This document shows, in pieces, positions 43,786-51,473 of a stretch of 64,000 nucleotides of DNA. Positions within the stretch are counted from its first letter, which is position 1; every line of letters begins with the position of its first letter. The notes beneath the pieces are model-generated. The model was not told the DNA's origin, ran no database searches, and worked only from the letters and a program-made list of their open reading frames with translations. The stretch spans positions 310,001-374,000 of the forward strand of contig NZ_JAQVBV010000001.1 in assembly GCF_028690125.1 (NCBI RefSeq), in the 5' to 3' direction. The DNA is from Bacteroides sp. (lineage in GTDB: Bacteria > Bacteroidota > Bacteroidia > Bacteroidales > Bacteroidaceae). Position numbers and translations under genes: made by a program.

Positions 43786-46383
43786 TTAGTTCTTACTATT
43801 TTCTGTAGACAAAACAGTAATATTACCTTCAGCTTCAATTGTTGATATTTCGGGGATAGTAATTGTTACTACAGATTTAGCAGATTTATTTTGCTGCAAA
43901 TCATTACCACCGTTGTACCAATCAATTGTAGAGTCGGCGATTGTCAGCTTATCACCGAAAGAAGCATCTACTTTCAAACCATAACCAAAGGCGATATTAG
44001 CTTGGTCAAGTTTATAAGTTTCTTTTCCATATGCAGTATAAGCACCCTTTTCATAAACTGTCTTGCCATCTCTGTCTTTAATAACTACCAGCTTAGCAAG
44101 ATCTTTAGAGTCATGGTTAGCCATATAAGTCTTCAGAGTCATAGCATCAACTGTAGCATTGAACGGACGAACGAAACGAACTACATATTCTTTAACGCAT
44201 TCTTTACCATTTGATAAGTTAGCTACCATTTCAATATTGTAGTCGCGAGAAGTTTCATTCTTAGCAAACGGAGTAGTCAACTTAATTTCCTGGTTCTTAT
44301 AATCTGTACCGGTAATTGAAGCACCAGTCTGATTTGTACCTTTCAAGCGGAAGTAAAGTTTAGTGTGGTTGCCCGGCAATTGATAACCGCTCATGTAATT
44401 CTTGAACTGTTCTTTCATTTCACTTACAAGTTTCCATGAGTTGCCTACCATCTTACCCTTAACCTGAACAATGTTAGTACCAATCAGGTAGTCAGGATTC
44501 AGTTCCGGGAATGCTTTTGTATGAACTACGTTGTAAGTAAATGTGATAACTACATTCTTATGCAGCTTGTTATTTTTAGCAGGATATGTAACTTTAGCTT
44601 CACCTTTGCCAAGTAATACATTAGGAGTCATTTCAATCCATGCCATAGCAGTTTCAGTAGTAGAACCATCTACAATACTAGTCCAACCAGTAGCAGTTAC
44701 ACCTGTTTCCTGAGCAACGGTGGTTGCTTTGTAGTTTTGTTGGAATGTTTCCTTAGTCATGCCCAATATGTCATAGATTTCAGCATTGGCTCTGTCCCAT
44801 GATAATTCATATTTATTATTAGGAGTGGCGATAGATGAATATTCAATATCTCCTAATGCTACAGCAACAGGTAAATCACCTTTTTCTACAGATTCAACAG
44901 CTGTTATTTCTGCTTTAACATAACCACTTGCTACGATAGTACCATTAACTTTTGCTGTAACAGTAAAGATTGGAGTACGACCAACAGAAGCAGTACCTTG
45001 AGCTAACCATGCTTTATCAACTACAACAACACCATTTTTATCAGGAGCTGTTACAAACTGTTGTTGATTAGTCTTTCCATCACTTCCCAGATATTTTTCC
45101 GGTTTAGCATACTCATAAGTAATTTTTTCTACACCGATAGAAGCCAGAGATTTTTCAATTTCTTTAGCCCATGCTTCTGTAATTTTACTCAGATTTAATT
45201 CACCTGTATAGACAAATTCTGCGTCAGCTGTTACACTAAGGTCAGGAGCTGTAGTGGGATAGTAAGATACTGGCGTAGTGGTTGCCTTTCCGTCTTTGAT
45301 CTTAGCAATACCATATTGTTTTAGTTCAGAAGCCTTAACTACTGCATAGTCTGATACAATTTCGGTAGCATCTTCTTTATTAGTTGCTTTCAGAGCAAAA
45401 ATAGCTTCTTGGTTTGCTTTTAGATAATCCAGAGTCTTTGTTGATTGCAATTGGAAAATCATACCACCCTCTTCGCCTTTTTTAGCACTCATAATCTTAA
45501 GCAAAGATTTGTTGTCGCCGGCTACGCGAGTTTCTACAACACGATCAATGAAAGACCATTCTACGTTTTTCACATCTGCGTTTTGCGGATTCAAACGATA
45601 AGTAACAAGAGGATTATTTGATACTAGGAATTCATCTTTCTTACTTGTGTTATTATATACCATAAGAGAATAGAAGTCAATAACTCCCATACCTAACTTA
45701 GTGTCAATTGTTTCTGGTACAAAAGCCAATGAACGAAGAGTATCTGTCAATTTAATCTTAACAGGGCCTTCACTTTTATCTACGTTGTTAAGAATAAGGT
45801 AACCATTCTCTGTATCCCAAATAGCAGATACAGCTTTTTCTCCTTCAGGAACACAAGGGATTTTAGTTACTTCTTTCGTTTCTTTTCCGTCAGCAGCTTT
45901 GGTCATTTTTACCCAAAAACCAGCTTCTGCGCCATCAGTGCCCGGATAATAATAAATGGTAGGTGCAGAAACGCCATCGTCGCCTGCTTCACCAGGTAAA
46001 CCACGAGAAGGCAGACCGGAGTCTTTATCACCAAAGAACCAGTTTCCATTTTCTCCGATAGTAACAACTGTACCGTTTGTTCCGTTGGTTCCGTTTGTCC
46101 CATTGGTTCCATTAGTTCCGTTCGTACCGTTCTTCAACTCAAATGTTTTGTTGTCGCTTAGTGTTACAGTAACTCCATTAGCAGTAGGTGTTACATTTGT
46201 AATAACGGCACCCGCATTAATCCGAGCTTTAAGGTCCTCCAAACTTTTTTCAACGGAAGTGATCCGTTGATCCAGACTATCGATGTCGTCATCATAGTCT
46301 TTACAAGACGTAAAAGTCCCCATAGAAACCGTCAATAAGGCTCCAAATAGGATAACGCTTAAATACTTTTTGTTCATAATCAA
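43786..46383 (-). CDS. DUF4988-type surface lipoprotein with (Asn-Gly-Thr) repeats
   Basis: An 865-residue surface lipoprotein. Lipobox TFTSC (Cys about residue 27), a coiled coil (residues about 32-55, DSLDQRITSVEKSLEDLKAR), a first DUF4988-type unit, then seven Asn-Gly-Thr triplets (residues about 85-105), a collagen-like spacer, then GNWFFGDKDSGLPSRGLPGE. The remainder (about 160-865) is a string of beta-rich domains. It probably sits on the cell surface. Its upstream region is an invertible promoter, and here the promoter points away from it. MNKK at 46377 is an alternative start. Confidence 0.75.
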   Translation of the reverse strand: MIMNKKYLSVILFGALLTVSMGTFTSCKDYDDDIDSLDQRITSVEKSLEDLKARINAGAVITNVTPTANGVTVTLSDNKTFELKNGTNGTNGTNGTNGTNGTNGTVVTIGENGNWFFGDKDSGLPSRGLPGEAGDDGVSAPTIYYYPGTDGAEAGFWVKMTKAADGKETKEVTKIPCVPEGEKAVSAIWDTENGYLILNNVDKSEGPVKIKLTDTLRSLAFVPETIDTKLGMGVIDFYSLMVYNNTSKKDEFLVSNNPLVTYRLNPQNADVKNVEWSFIDRVVETRVAGDNKSLLKIMSAKKGEEGGMIFQLQSTKTLDYLKANQEAIFALKATNKEDATEIVSDYAVVKASELKQYGIAKIKDGKATTTPVSYYPTTAPDLSVTADAEFVYTGELNLSKITEAWAKEIEKSLASIGVEKITYEYAKPEKYLGSDGKTNQQQFVTAPDKNGVVVVDKAWLAQGTASVGRTPIFTVTAKVNGTIVASGYVKAEITAVESVEKGDLPVAVALGDIEYSSIATPNNKYELSWDRANAEIYDILGMTKETFQQNYKATTVAQETGVTATGWTSIVDGSTTETAMAWIEMTPNVLLGKGEAKVTYPAKNNKLHKNVVITFTYNVVHTKAFPELNPDYLIGTNIVQVKGKMVGNSWKLVSEMKEQFKNYMSGYQLPGNHTKLYFRLKGTNQTGASITGTDYKNQEIKLTTPFAKNETSRDYNIEMVANLSNGKECVKEYVVRFVRPFNATVDAMTLKTYMANHDSKDLAKLVVIKDRDGKTVYEKGAYTAYGKETYKLDQANIAFGYGLKVDASFGDKLTIADSTIDWYNGGNDLQQNKSAKSVVTITIPEISTIEAEGNITVLSTENSKN
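46069..46131. repeat. nine-base repeat encoding (Asn-Gly-Thr)7
   Basis: Seven tandem nine-base units inside the DUF4988 gene code for Asn-Gly-Thr. Codons vary (GGT, GGA, GGG; ACG, ACT, ACC, ACA), so the tract is not a simple DNA repeat. It could change in length by slippage, but the synonymous variation argues for slow turnover. Confidence 0.8.
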
Positions 46384-46452
46384 AAAAACGTTTAATTTAT
46401 AAATTAAAAAAAATAAATTCTTCCAATTTGCTAATTCTGGTAGCAGTTTTAC

Positions 46453-46471
46453 CGTTACTCAATAGGTAACG
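46453..46471. repeat. left inverted repeat of the promoter inverton
   Basis: CGTTACTCAATAGGTAACG, itself a GTTAC-N7-GTAAC motif. An exact inverted 19-bp copy lies at 46736-46754. Confidence 0.9.
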
Positions 46472-46687
46472 ACAAAACTCTCTTGTGACATCCTTAAAGG
46501 CGTTTTGATGGATGATTACTGACAAAAAGCATAAAAAGATTGTTTCCCTCATTTAGGTATAGAAGTGAGGGGCAGAGAATTCTTTGTCCGAGTTTTAAGG
46601 TTAATAGACTGTTAATGCTAAGAATTCGTAGTTTCGTGTATTTTGCTATTCTTTTTTAATAGTTTATGAGAAAAAATATGTTATTTG

Positions 46688-46719
46688 TTTGCTTGTTTTC
46701 AGAAATATGTCCATATTTG
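46688..46719 (+). promoter_or_regulatory. promoter inside the invertible segment, pointing right
   Basis: TTTG (46688-46691), 20 bases, CATATTTG (46712-46719) then C: one mismatch to the Bacteroides consensus. It points toward the antisense side of the recombinase gene. After inversion of 46453-46754 it would lie near 46488-46519 and point leftward at the DUF4988 gene, giving a leader of about 95 bases. Confidence 0.65.
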
Positions 46720-46735
46720 CAGCGTGTTTTATTTC

Positions 46736-46754
46736 CGTTACCTATTGAGTAACG
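46736..46754. repeat. right inverted repeat of the promoter inverton
   Basis: CGTTACCTATTGAGTAACG is the exact inverted copy of 46453-46471. It ends 9 bases from the recombinase stop codon. The segment between the repeats is 264 bases. Confidence 0.9.
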
Positions 46755-46763
46755 TTTTAAAAT

Positions 46764-47702
46764 TCAGGCAATTATATGCTTATAATATTGCTTTGCAAAA
46801 TCAATCACCTGAATGTTTGCCTCATCAATTTTCTTATTCCTGAAAGGCTTTAGATAAGTTTCCGTCACCATGATAGACGAATGTCCCATCGCTTCGGAGA
46901 TAATGCCGGGATGCACCTCGCTGTAATAAGCCATTGTAGCCCATGTATGGCGGGCTGTATAAGAACTTAAATCGGACGTAAACCCCAAGATGCCTTTAAG
47001 TAAGGTAAGTTGATAATTGAAGTTACGAAGTGCAAGCTGATATTCACGATAGGCAGCTTCAGTACCTTCACCGGAAGTTATTAATGAAAAAAGATAAGGA
47101 GAGCTTGGGTCAGTGCTCATATACCTCTTAACTAGTATCATTGCCTCCGGTGTCAATGTTACACTTAGCTGACGTCCGGTCTTACGCCGACGGTAGGTAA
47201 GTACGTTTTCATCCAGATCCTTTTTTTTAAGATAAGCCAAATCAACAAATGGCAATCCTCTTAGCATAAACATTAATACAAACAAGGCGTGCGTCTTTTT
47301 CAGATAAGAAGGAATAGTGGAGGCCGATGGCGAATTGTCTAGTAACTGTGCCATCTCACCATTATCCAAGGCCCGTTTCCGGTCGGCACGTGTCCCGGTA
47401 TAAACGTATTTGAACAAATGTGGTACATAGTTTGCCATACGACACCTTATTGCTCGATTGTAAACCGCTCTCAAAGTTCGCAGATAAGTTGAGACAGTAT
47501 TCCAGCTACATCCTTTCCCTCGTAGATGTATCTCAAAACTCTTTATAAATTCAGGATTAACTTTCCGAAATGGCAGATGACCATTTCCATGAAATGCAAC
47601 AAGTGCATTCAAACTACTCCTATACACATGAGCGGTCCCATAATTACCGCTTGTTTGCAGCCCATCGGCTACTTTCTTCATAAATGAAATCAAATTCCCC
47701 AT
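46764..47702 (-). CDS. tyrosine site-specific recombinase (local invertase)
   Basis: A 312-residue tyrosine recombinase. N-terminal SAM-like core-binding domain (residues about 10-100, YRSSLNALVAFHGNG) and a C-terminal catalytic domain with FMLRGLPFVDLAYLK (first Arg), TARHTWATMA (second Arg/His), GHSSIMVTETYL (His and nucleophile Tyr). It is the kind of local recombinase that in B. fragilis flips promoters of outer-surface proteins. The inverted repeats lie directly beyond its stop. The start was set at MGNLISF (47702); a TTG start six codons earlier is possible. Confidence 0.9.
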   Translation of the reverse strand: MGNLISFMKKVADGLQTSGNYGTAHVYRSSLNALVAFHGNGHLPFRKVNPEFIKSFEIHLRGKGCSWNTVSTYLRTLRAVYNRAIRCRMANYVPHLFKYVYTGTRADRKRALDNGEMAQLLDNSPSASTIPSYLKKTHALFVLMFMLRGLPFVDLAYLKKKDLDENVLTYRRRKTGRQLSVTLTPEAMILVKRYMSTDPSSPYLFSLITSGEGTEAAYREYQLALRNFNYQLTLLKGILGFTSDLSSYTARHTWATMAYYSEVHPGIISEAMGHSSIMVTETYLKPFRNKKIDEANIQVIDFAKQYYKHIIA

Positions 47703-48195
47703 TTTTTTTGATTTTAACAACTAACTCCTCTAGCTGCCACGATATCACAATACTCTGTTTTTTCAATTTGTATTTGGAAAAACTAAGATGAAATTACACC
47801 TGAATGATATCAAACTAGAAGGTTGTCTCCCATTGTTCGGCACTATTGCCGTTTCCATTTACTAAAATTTCCCGTAGTTTGTTTATTTCCCACAGTGCTT
47901 TTTCATGAATATTATCAATTAATTATATACAAAATAAGCCCTGTCCATAGGACTTTTAGTAAAAAAAGACATCAGATAGAGTTCATTATAATAGATTATC
48001 CGGATACGTTGATTTTGCCAATATTATCTTAGTAACCCATTAAAGATAAATAATATAATTGTATGAAGAGCTATATAAATAGGAAAATAAATTATAAAGT
48101 ATAAGGAAAGTAACAAACTGATTTTGAATGAGTGATTATAAAACTGTATATCAAATACAAGCGATAAAACGTTGTTGTGAAACAAGTGTATCTAT
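47703..48195. other. intergenic stretch upstream of the recombinase
   Basis: No gene is supported. AT-rich, containing no clear promoter that I can place with both boxes. It contains the expected promoter region of the recombinase and the end of the MFS gene's transcript. Confidence 0.4.
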
Positions 48196-49338
48196 TTAGT
48201 ATTTGGCTTGGTATTTCTTATAAAAAATCAAGAACAAAGTGAATCCGATTAGAGCAAATGGAACACCTGTCAGTGCCGGATAACGGTATCCACCGCTAAC
48301 TGCCAATCCGCCTACATAAGCACCAATTGCATTTCCCAGGTTAAAGGCAACTTGTACGCAAGCTGCTCCAAGCATTTCTCCTCCTTTTGCCACGCGGATA
48401 ATTAATATTTGTTCCGGACTGGATACGGCAAACAATCCTGCCGTGCAAAGGAACATTAACAATGCGGCTGCCCATTTATAAGGAGACAGGAAGAAGATAA
48501 GTAGAAGTACTACGCAGATAAGTGCTTGTGAAACAGTTCCAACTTTTGCGGGAGTGAAGCGGTCCGAAAGTCGTCCGCTAATCAAATTTCCCATAACCAT
48601 TCCAAATCCGGCAAGAATCATTAAAGGAGTAATACTTTCCGCTGAAAAACCGGATACGTTTGTTAGCATTGGATTGATATAACTATACCAACAAAATACG
48701 CCACCATTACCTAAAGCGGTAGCACCCAGGATTAGCCACGGGGCAGGAGTTTTGAGAAAGCGGAATTGACCCTTGAAGCCCGTATCCGCTAATCCTTGTA
48801 CTTGGGGAACCCAACGCCAGATATAATAAAGAATAACAATTCCCCAGACACCTACCAGCAAGAAGGTGGCACGCCAAGAAAGCATAGTACTTAAAGAAGT
48901 TCCTAGTGGCACTCCAAACAAATTGGCAATAGTCATTCCGGCAATCATAATGGAGACAGCTTCGGACCCTTTTCCTTTATCAGCAAGCTTTTCGGCTACT
49001 ATAGAACCTACTCCAAAATAAGCTCCGTGAGGAAGTCCGGAAATAAAGCGGGCAATAAGCAATACCCAATAGTTAGGAGCCATTGAAGCACAAATATTAC
49101 CTATCATAATAAGTGCCACCAAGGCTAATAATATATGTTTTAATGAATATTTGCGAGCTAGCGTCAGAACCGGAGCACCGACACAGACGCCTAATGCATA
49201 GGCTGAAATGAAATGTCCCGCTGTTGGAATACTGATATTCAGATCTTTTGCTACATCGGGTAAAATACCCATCATAACAAACTCGGCAATACCCAATCCT
49301 AAAGTACCGAATGCTAATGCAATAAGACTCTTTTTCAT
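48196..49338 (-). CDS. MFS transporter, AraJ-like
   Basis: A 380-residue major-facilitator protein with about 12 hydrophobic segments. Family phrases: LGTLGLGIAEFVMMGILPDVAKDL at the N-terminus (AraJ/NepI/PbuE type), RFISGLPHGAYFGVGSIVAEKL, and GNLISGRLSDRFTPAKVG in the second half. Likely a drug or purine/arabinose-type efflux carrier; substrate not determined. It stands alone. A perfect -7 box (TAACTTTGC) lies about 41 bases upstream at 49380-49387. Confidence 0.85.
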   Translation of the reverse strand: MKKSLIALAFGTLGLGIAEFVMMGILPDVAKDLNISIPTAGHFISAYALGVCVGAPVLTLARKYSLKHILLALVALIMIGNICASMAPNYWVLLIARFISGLPHGAYFGVGSIVAEKLADKGKGSEAVSIMIAGMTIANLFGVPLGTSLSTMLSWRATFLLVGVWGIVILYYIWRWVPQVQGLADTGFKGQFRFLKTPAPWLILGATALGNGGVFCWYSYINPMLTNVSGFSAESITPLMILAGFGMVMGNLISGRLSDRFTPAKVGTVSQALICVVLLLIFFLSPYKWAAALLMFLCTAGLFAVSSPEQILIIRVAKGGEMLGAACVQVAFNLGNAIGAYVGGLAVSGGYRYPALTGVPFALIGFTLFLIFYKKYQAKY

Positions 49339-49379
49339 ACAAAATCTAATCTGGAAACCTTTGATTTTTTAATCCGCTG

Positions 49380-49387
49380 CAAAGTTA
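49380..49387 (-). promoter_or_regulatory. possible -7 box of the MFS gene
   Basis: CAAAGTTA reads TAACTTTG leftward and is followed by C. No clear -33 box. Confidence 0.45.
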
Positions 49388-49505
49388 AAACAAATTCTTT
49401 CAGAGTGAGTTTGGTAGAATAGATTTTGATTTAAATCAATCTAACAATGAGAACTTTGGGCAATACTCTATGTAGATAGATCTTGACGAAGTTAGCAAGC
49501 TAAGG

Positions 49506-50924
49506 TTATGGGAATGTGTGGAAAGTAGTTTTTCCCAATATCCATTCCGTTATATCTTTCAGAACTTCCGGACTGATTGTTTCCTCTAAGTCTCCATATT
49601 CAAGTTGGTTGCATATTCTACAAGTCTGAAAAAAGTGATTCAGACCCGGATAGATTTTCACTGTTACATTTTTATTCCCATTCTTCTGAATTCCTTGTTG
49701 AATGGCATTTAAGTTCATGACGCCATCTACCTGAACATCTTTATCTCCATTGATTGCAAGTACCGGACATTTTATTTTATTCAGGTCTTCCGTTGGGTCA
49801 TATCTCATAAAGTGGAGGTACCATGGACTTGTGGCTGCACTCAGTTGTGCCGGCAGTTGTTGCATCACATTTAAATTTTGGAGCTCTTCGGGAGATAGTA
49901 TTTGTATTGCGTCAGCATACAACTCTTTTTGAAGTGCTTCAATTGTTTTATCTGTCTGTTGTAGAACAGTTGAGTATTGGTGACGATAAATTGGTTTTTT
50001 TTTCTGCCAGACGGAATCCGGCTTACCTGTAGATTGATAAATTAACTCTAACTGTTTCAGCATAATACTGTCTCCTCGTACTCCGGCTCCCGCCAATGAC
50101 ACAATAAATGCGACTGACGGATCTTTTGCCGCAGTAATAAATGCAACAGTTCCTCCGCAGCTATGACCAATAATTCCAATTTTCTGGGTGTCTATCTCTT
50201 TTCTACTACGCAGATAGTTCAATGCAGCTTCTGCATCTTTAGCGAAATCTTCGTTGGTGGCATTTGCAAAGTTACCTTTTGAGGAAGCTACTCCCCGGTC
50301 GTCACAACGTAATACCGCAATTCCGTTTCGAGTAAGATAGTCGGCAATGACAAGAAAAGGTTTGTGTCCTTTCACTTCTTCGTCTCTATTTTGCGGGCCA
50401 CTTCCCGTTACTAAAATGACTGCGGGAAATTGATTCCCTTTCTGGGGAAGGGTTAATGTACCGGCTAGCGTAATGCCATCCTGCTCATTCTTTATGCTGA
50501 CTTCTTCTGTGTGATATGTGAAAGGAGGGCGAGGCTCTTGCGGGCGGTGATAGATTTCTCCTTTTTGCAGATTTAATGGGAAGGGTAATCCTTGTGTAAA
50601 TGTACCAATAATTGTATTGTCAGTATTTAGCTTTCCTTTAAAAGAAGCGCTGATGATAGGTATTTCAACAATCAATGTAGAATCTTGAAAAGAGGTTGTA
50701 CCCGTTTTTATGTTAGTGACTCCCTGATCGGGGCTATCGAGAGTAGCCATATAATCCCCTTGCTCTGTTTGATTGATATGAAATACAATGATTAATGCTC
50801 CATTAGGAAGAACTAGTTTCCCATGCCAAGTGCCCATAATATTTTGTGCACAAAGGAAAGATGGAAATGATAATCCGAATAATATCCCGATGATAACTAT
50901 GCAATAGAGCTTTGAGTGTTTCAT
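49506..50924 (-). CDS. secreted alpha/beta hydrolase with N-terminal beta domain
   Basis: A 472-residue exported protein (signal peptide ends near LCAQN). Residues 30-130 form a beta domain (GTWHGKLVLPNGALIIVF). The hydrolase domain follows: VILVTGSGPQNRDEE (oxyanion strand), nucleophile elbow GHSCGGTV, acid in LAINGDKDVQVD and His in YPGLNHFFQ. This layout fits peptidase S9/X-Pro dipeptidase-like or esterase members of the superfamily; substrate unknown. The 22-bp array locus 2 lies 260 bases upstream. Confidence 0.8.
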   Translation of the reverse strand: MKHSKLYCIVIIGILFGLSFPSFLCAQNIMGTWHGKLVLPNGALIIVFHINQTEQGDYMATLDSPDQGVTNIKTGTTSFQDSTLIVEIPIISASFKGKLNTDNTIIGTFTQGLPFPLNLQKGEIYHRPQEPRPPFTYHTEEVSIKNEQDGITLAGTLTLPQKGNQFPAVILVTGSGPQNRDEEVKGHKPFLVIADYLTRNGIAVLRCDDRGVASSKGNFANATNEDFAKDAEAALNYLRSRKEIDTQKIGIIGHSCGGTVAFITAAKDPSVAFIVSLAGAGVRGDSIMLKQLELIYQSTGKPDSVWQKKKPIYRHQYSTVLQQTDKTIEALQKELYADAIQILSPEELQNLNVMQQLPAQLSAATSPWYLHFMRYDPTEDLNKIKCPVLAINGDKDVQVDGVMNLNAIQQGIQKNGNKNVTVKIYPGLNHFFQTCRICNQLEYGDLEETISPEVLKDITEWILGKTTFHTFP

Positions 50925-50965
50925 AATGGAGTATTTATTGTTTGGTAAGAATCTTTTTATACTTG

Positions 50966-50973
50966 CAAACGTA
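50966..50973 (-). promoter_or_regulatory. possible -7 box of the hydrolase gene
   Basis: CAAACGTA reads TACGTTTG leftward and is followed by C: a perfect -7 box 41 bases before the start. No -33 TTTG. The rest of 50925-51473 holds the 22-bp array and a terminator and no gene. Confidence 0.45.
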
Positions 50974-51186
50974 CGTGAAAACTTTTATATAATGTGCTGT
51001 TAAGATGAAAAATATATTGCATTCTTAAGCAGATCATATGATTGATAATTATTTAATGCGAACTTTAATGTGTGCAGTATTCATTAAAGTCTTAACGTTT
51101 CCACGTGGAACGGTATTCTAAAAAAGATTGAAATAAGAATATTGTTTTTGCAATTGATTTTCAGATGTATAATTACTACTTCTCAA

Positions 51187-51274
51187 CTATTAATAGTCCA
51201 GATGTTGGCTATTAATAGTTGAGAAGTGGAGTATTAATAGCTGAGACGATAGCTATTAATACTCTATAAATGAC
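51187..51274. repeat. 22-bp tandem array, locus 2 (four contiguous units)
   Basis: Four contiguous units of exactly 22 bp: 51187-51208, 51209-51230, 51231-51252, 51253-51274. Each starts YTATTAATA or GTATTAATA, with TTAATA at unit positions 4-9, then a variable tail (GTCCAG, GTTGAG, GCTGAG, CTCTAT). Same period and core as locus 1 (3572-3659). It lies between the GH31 stop and the hydrolase start. Confidence 0.8.
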
Positions 51275-51360
51275 TAAATAATGACCTTTCGGAAGCCTCT
51301 GGACGCTACTCTTGAGAGTTTGATATACAGATTTTCAATTGAATATTCAAATCTAAATAA

Positions 51361-51401
51361 AGGACTAATAAATGCAGAAGGAAATCGCATTTATTAGTCC
51401 T
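51361..51401. terminator. terminator of the GH31 gene
   Basis: AGGACTAATAAATGC (51361-51375) and GCATTTATTAGTCCT (51387-51401) are perfect 15-bp arms with an 11-base loop. A T-run follows on the plus strand and TTTATTT on the minus strand, so it may work both ways. Confidence 0.8.
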
Positions 51402-51473
51402 CTTAGCTTAATTTTTTTTTATTGAAGTAGTCCTTGTTGCTGTCAGTTTAAGATACTTAGGTTTATTTTCGCA

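Noticed and set aside
45956..46270. Plus-strand frame rich in Val-Pro repeats
   Set aside because: It is the complement of the (Asn-Gly-Thr) tract of the DUF4988 gene, with no start support.
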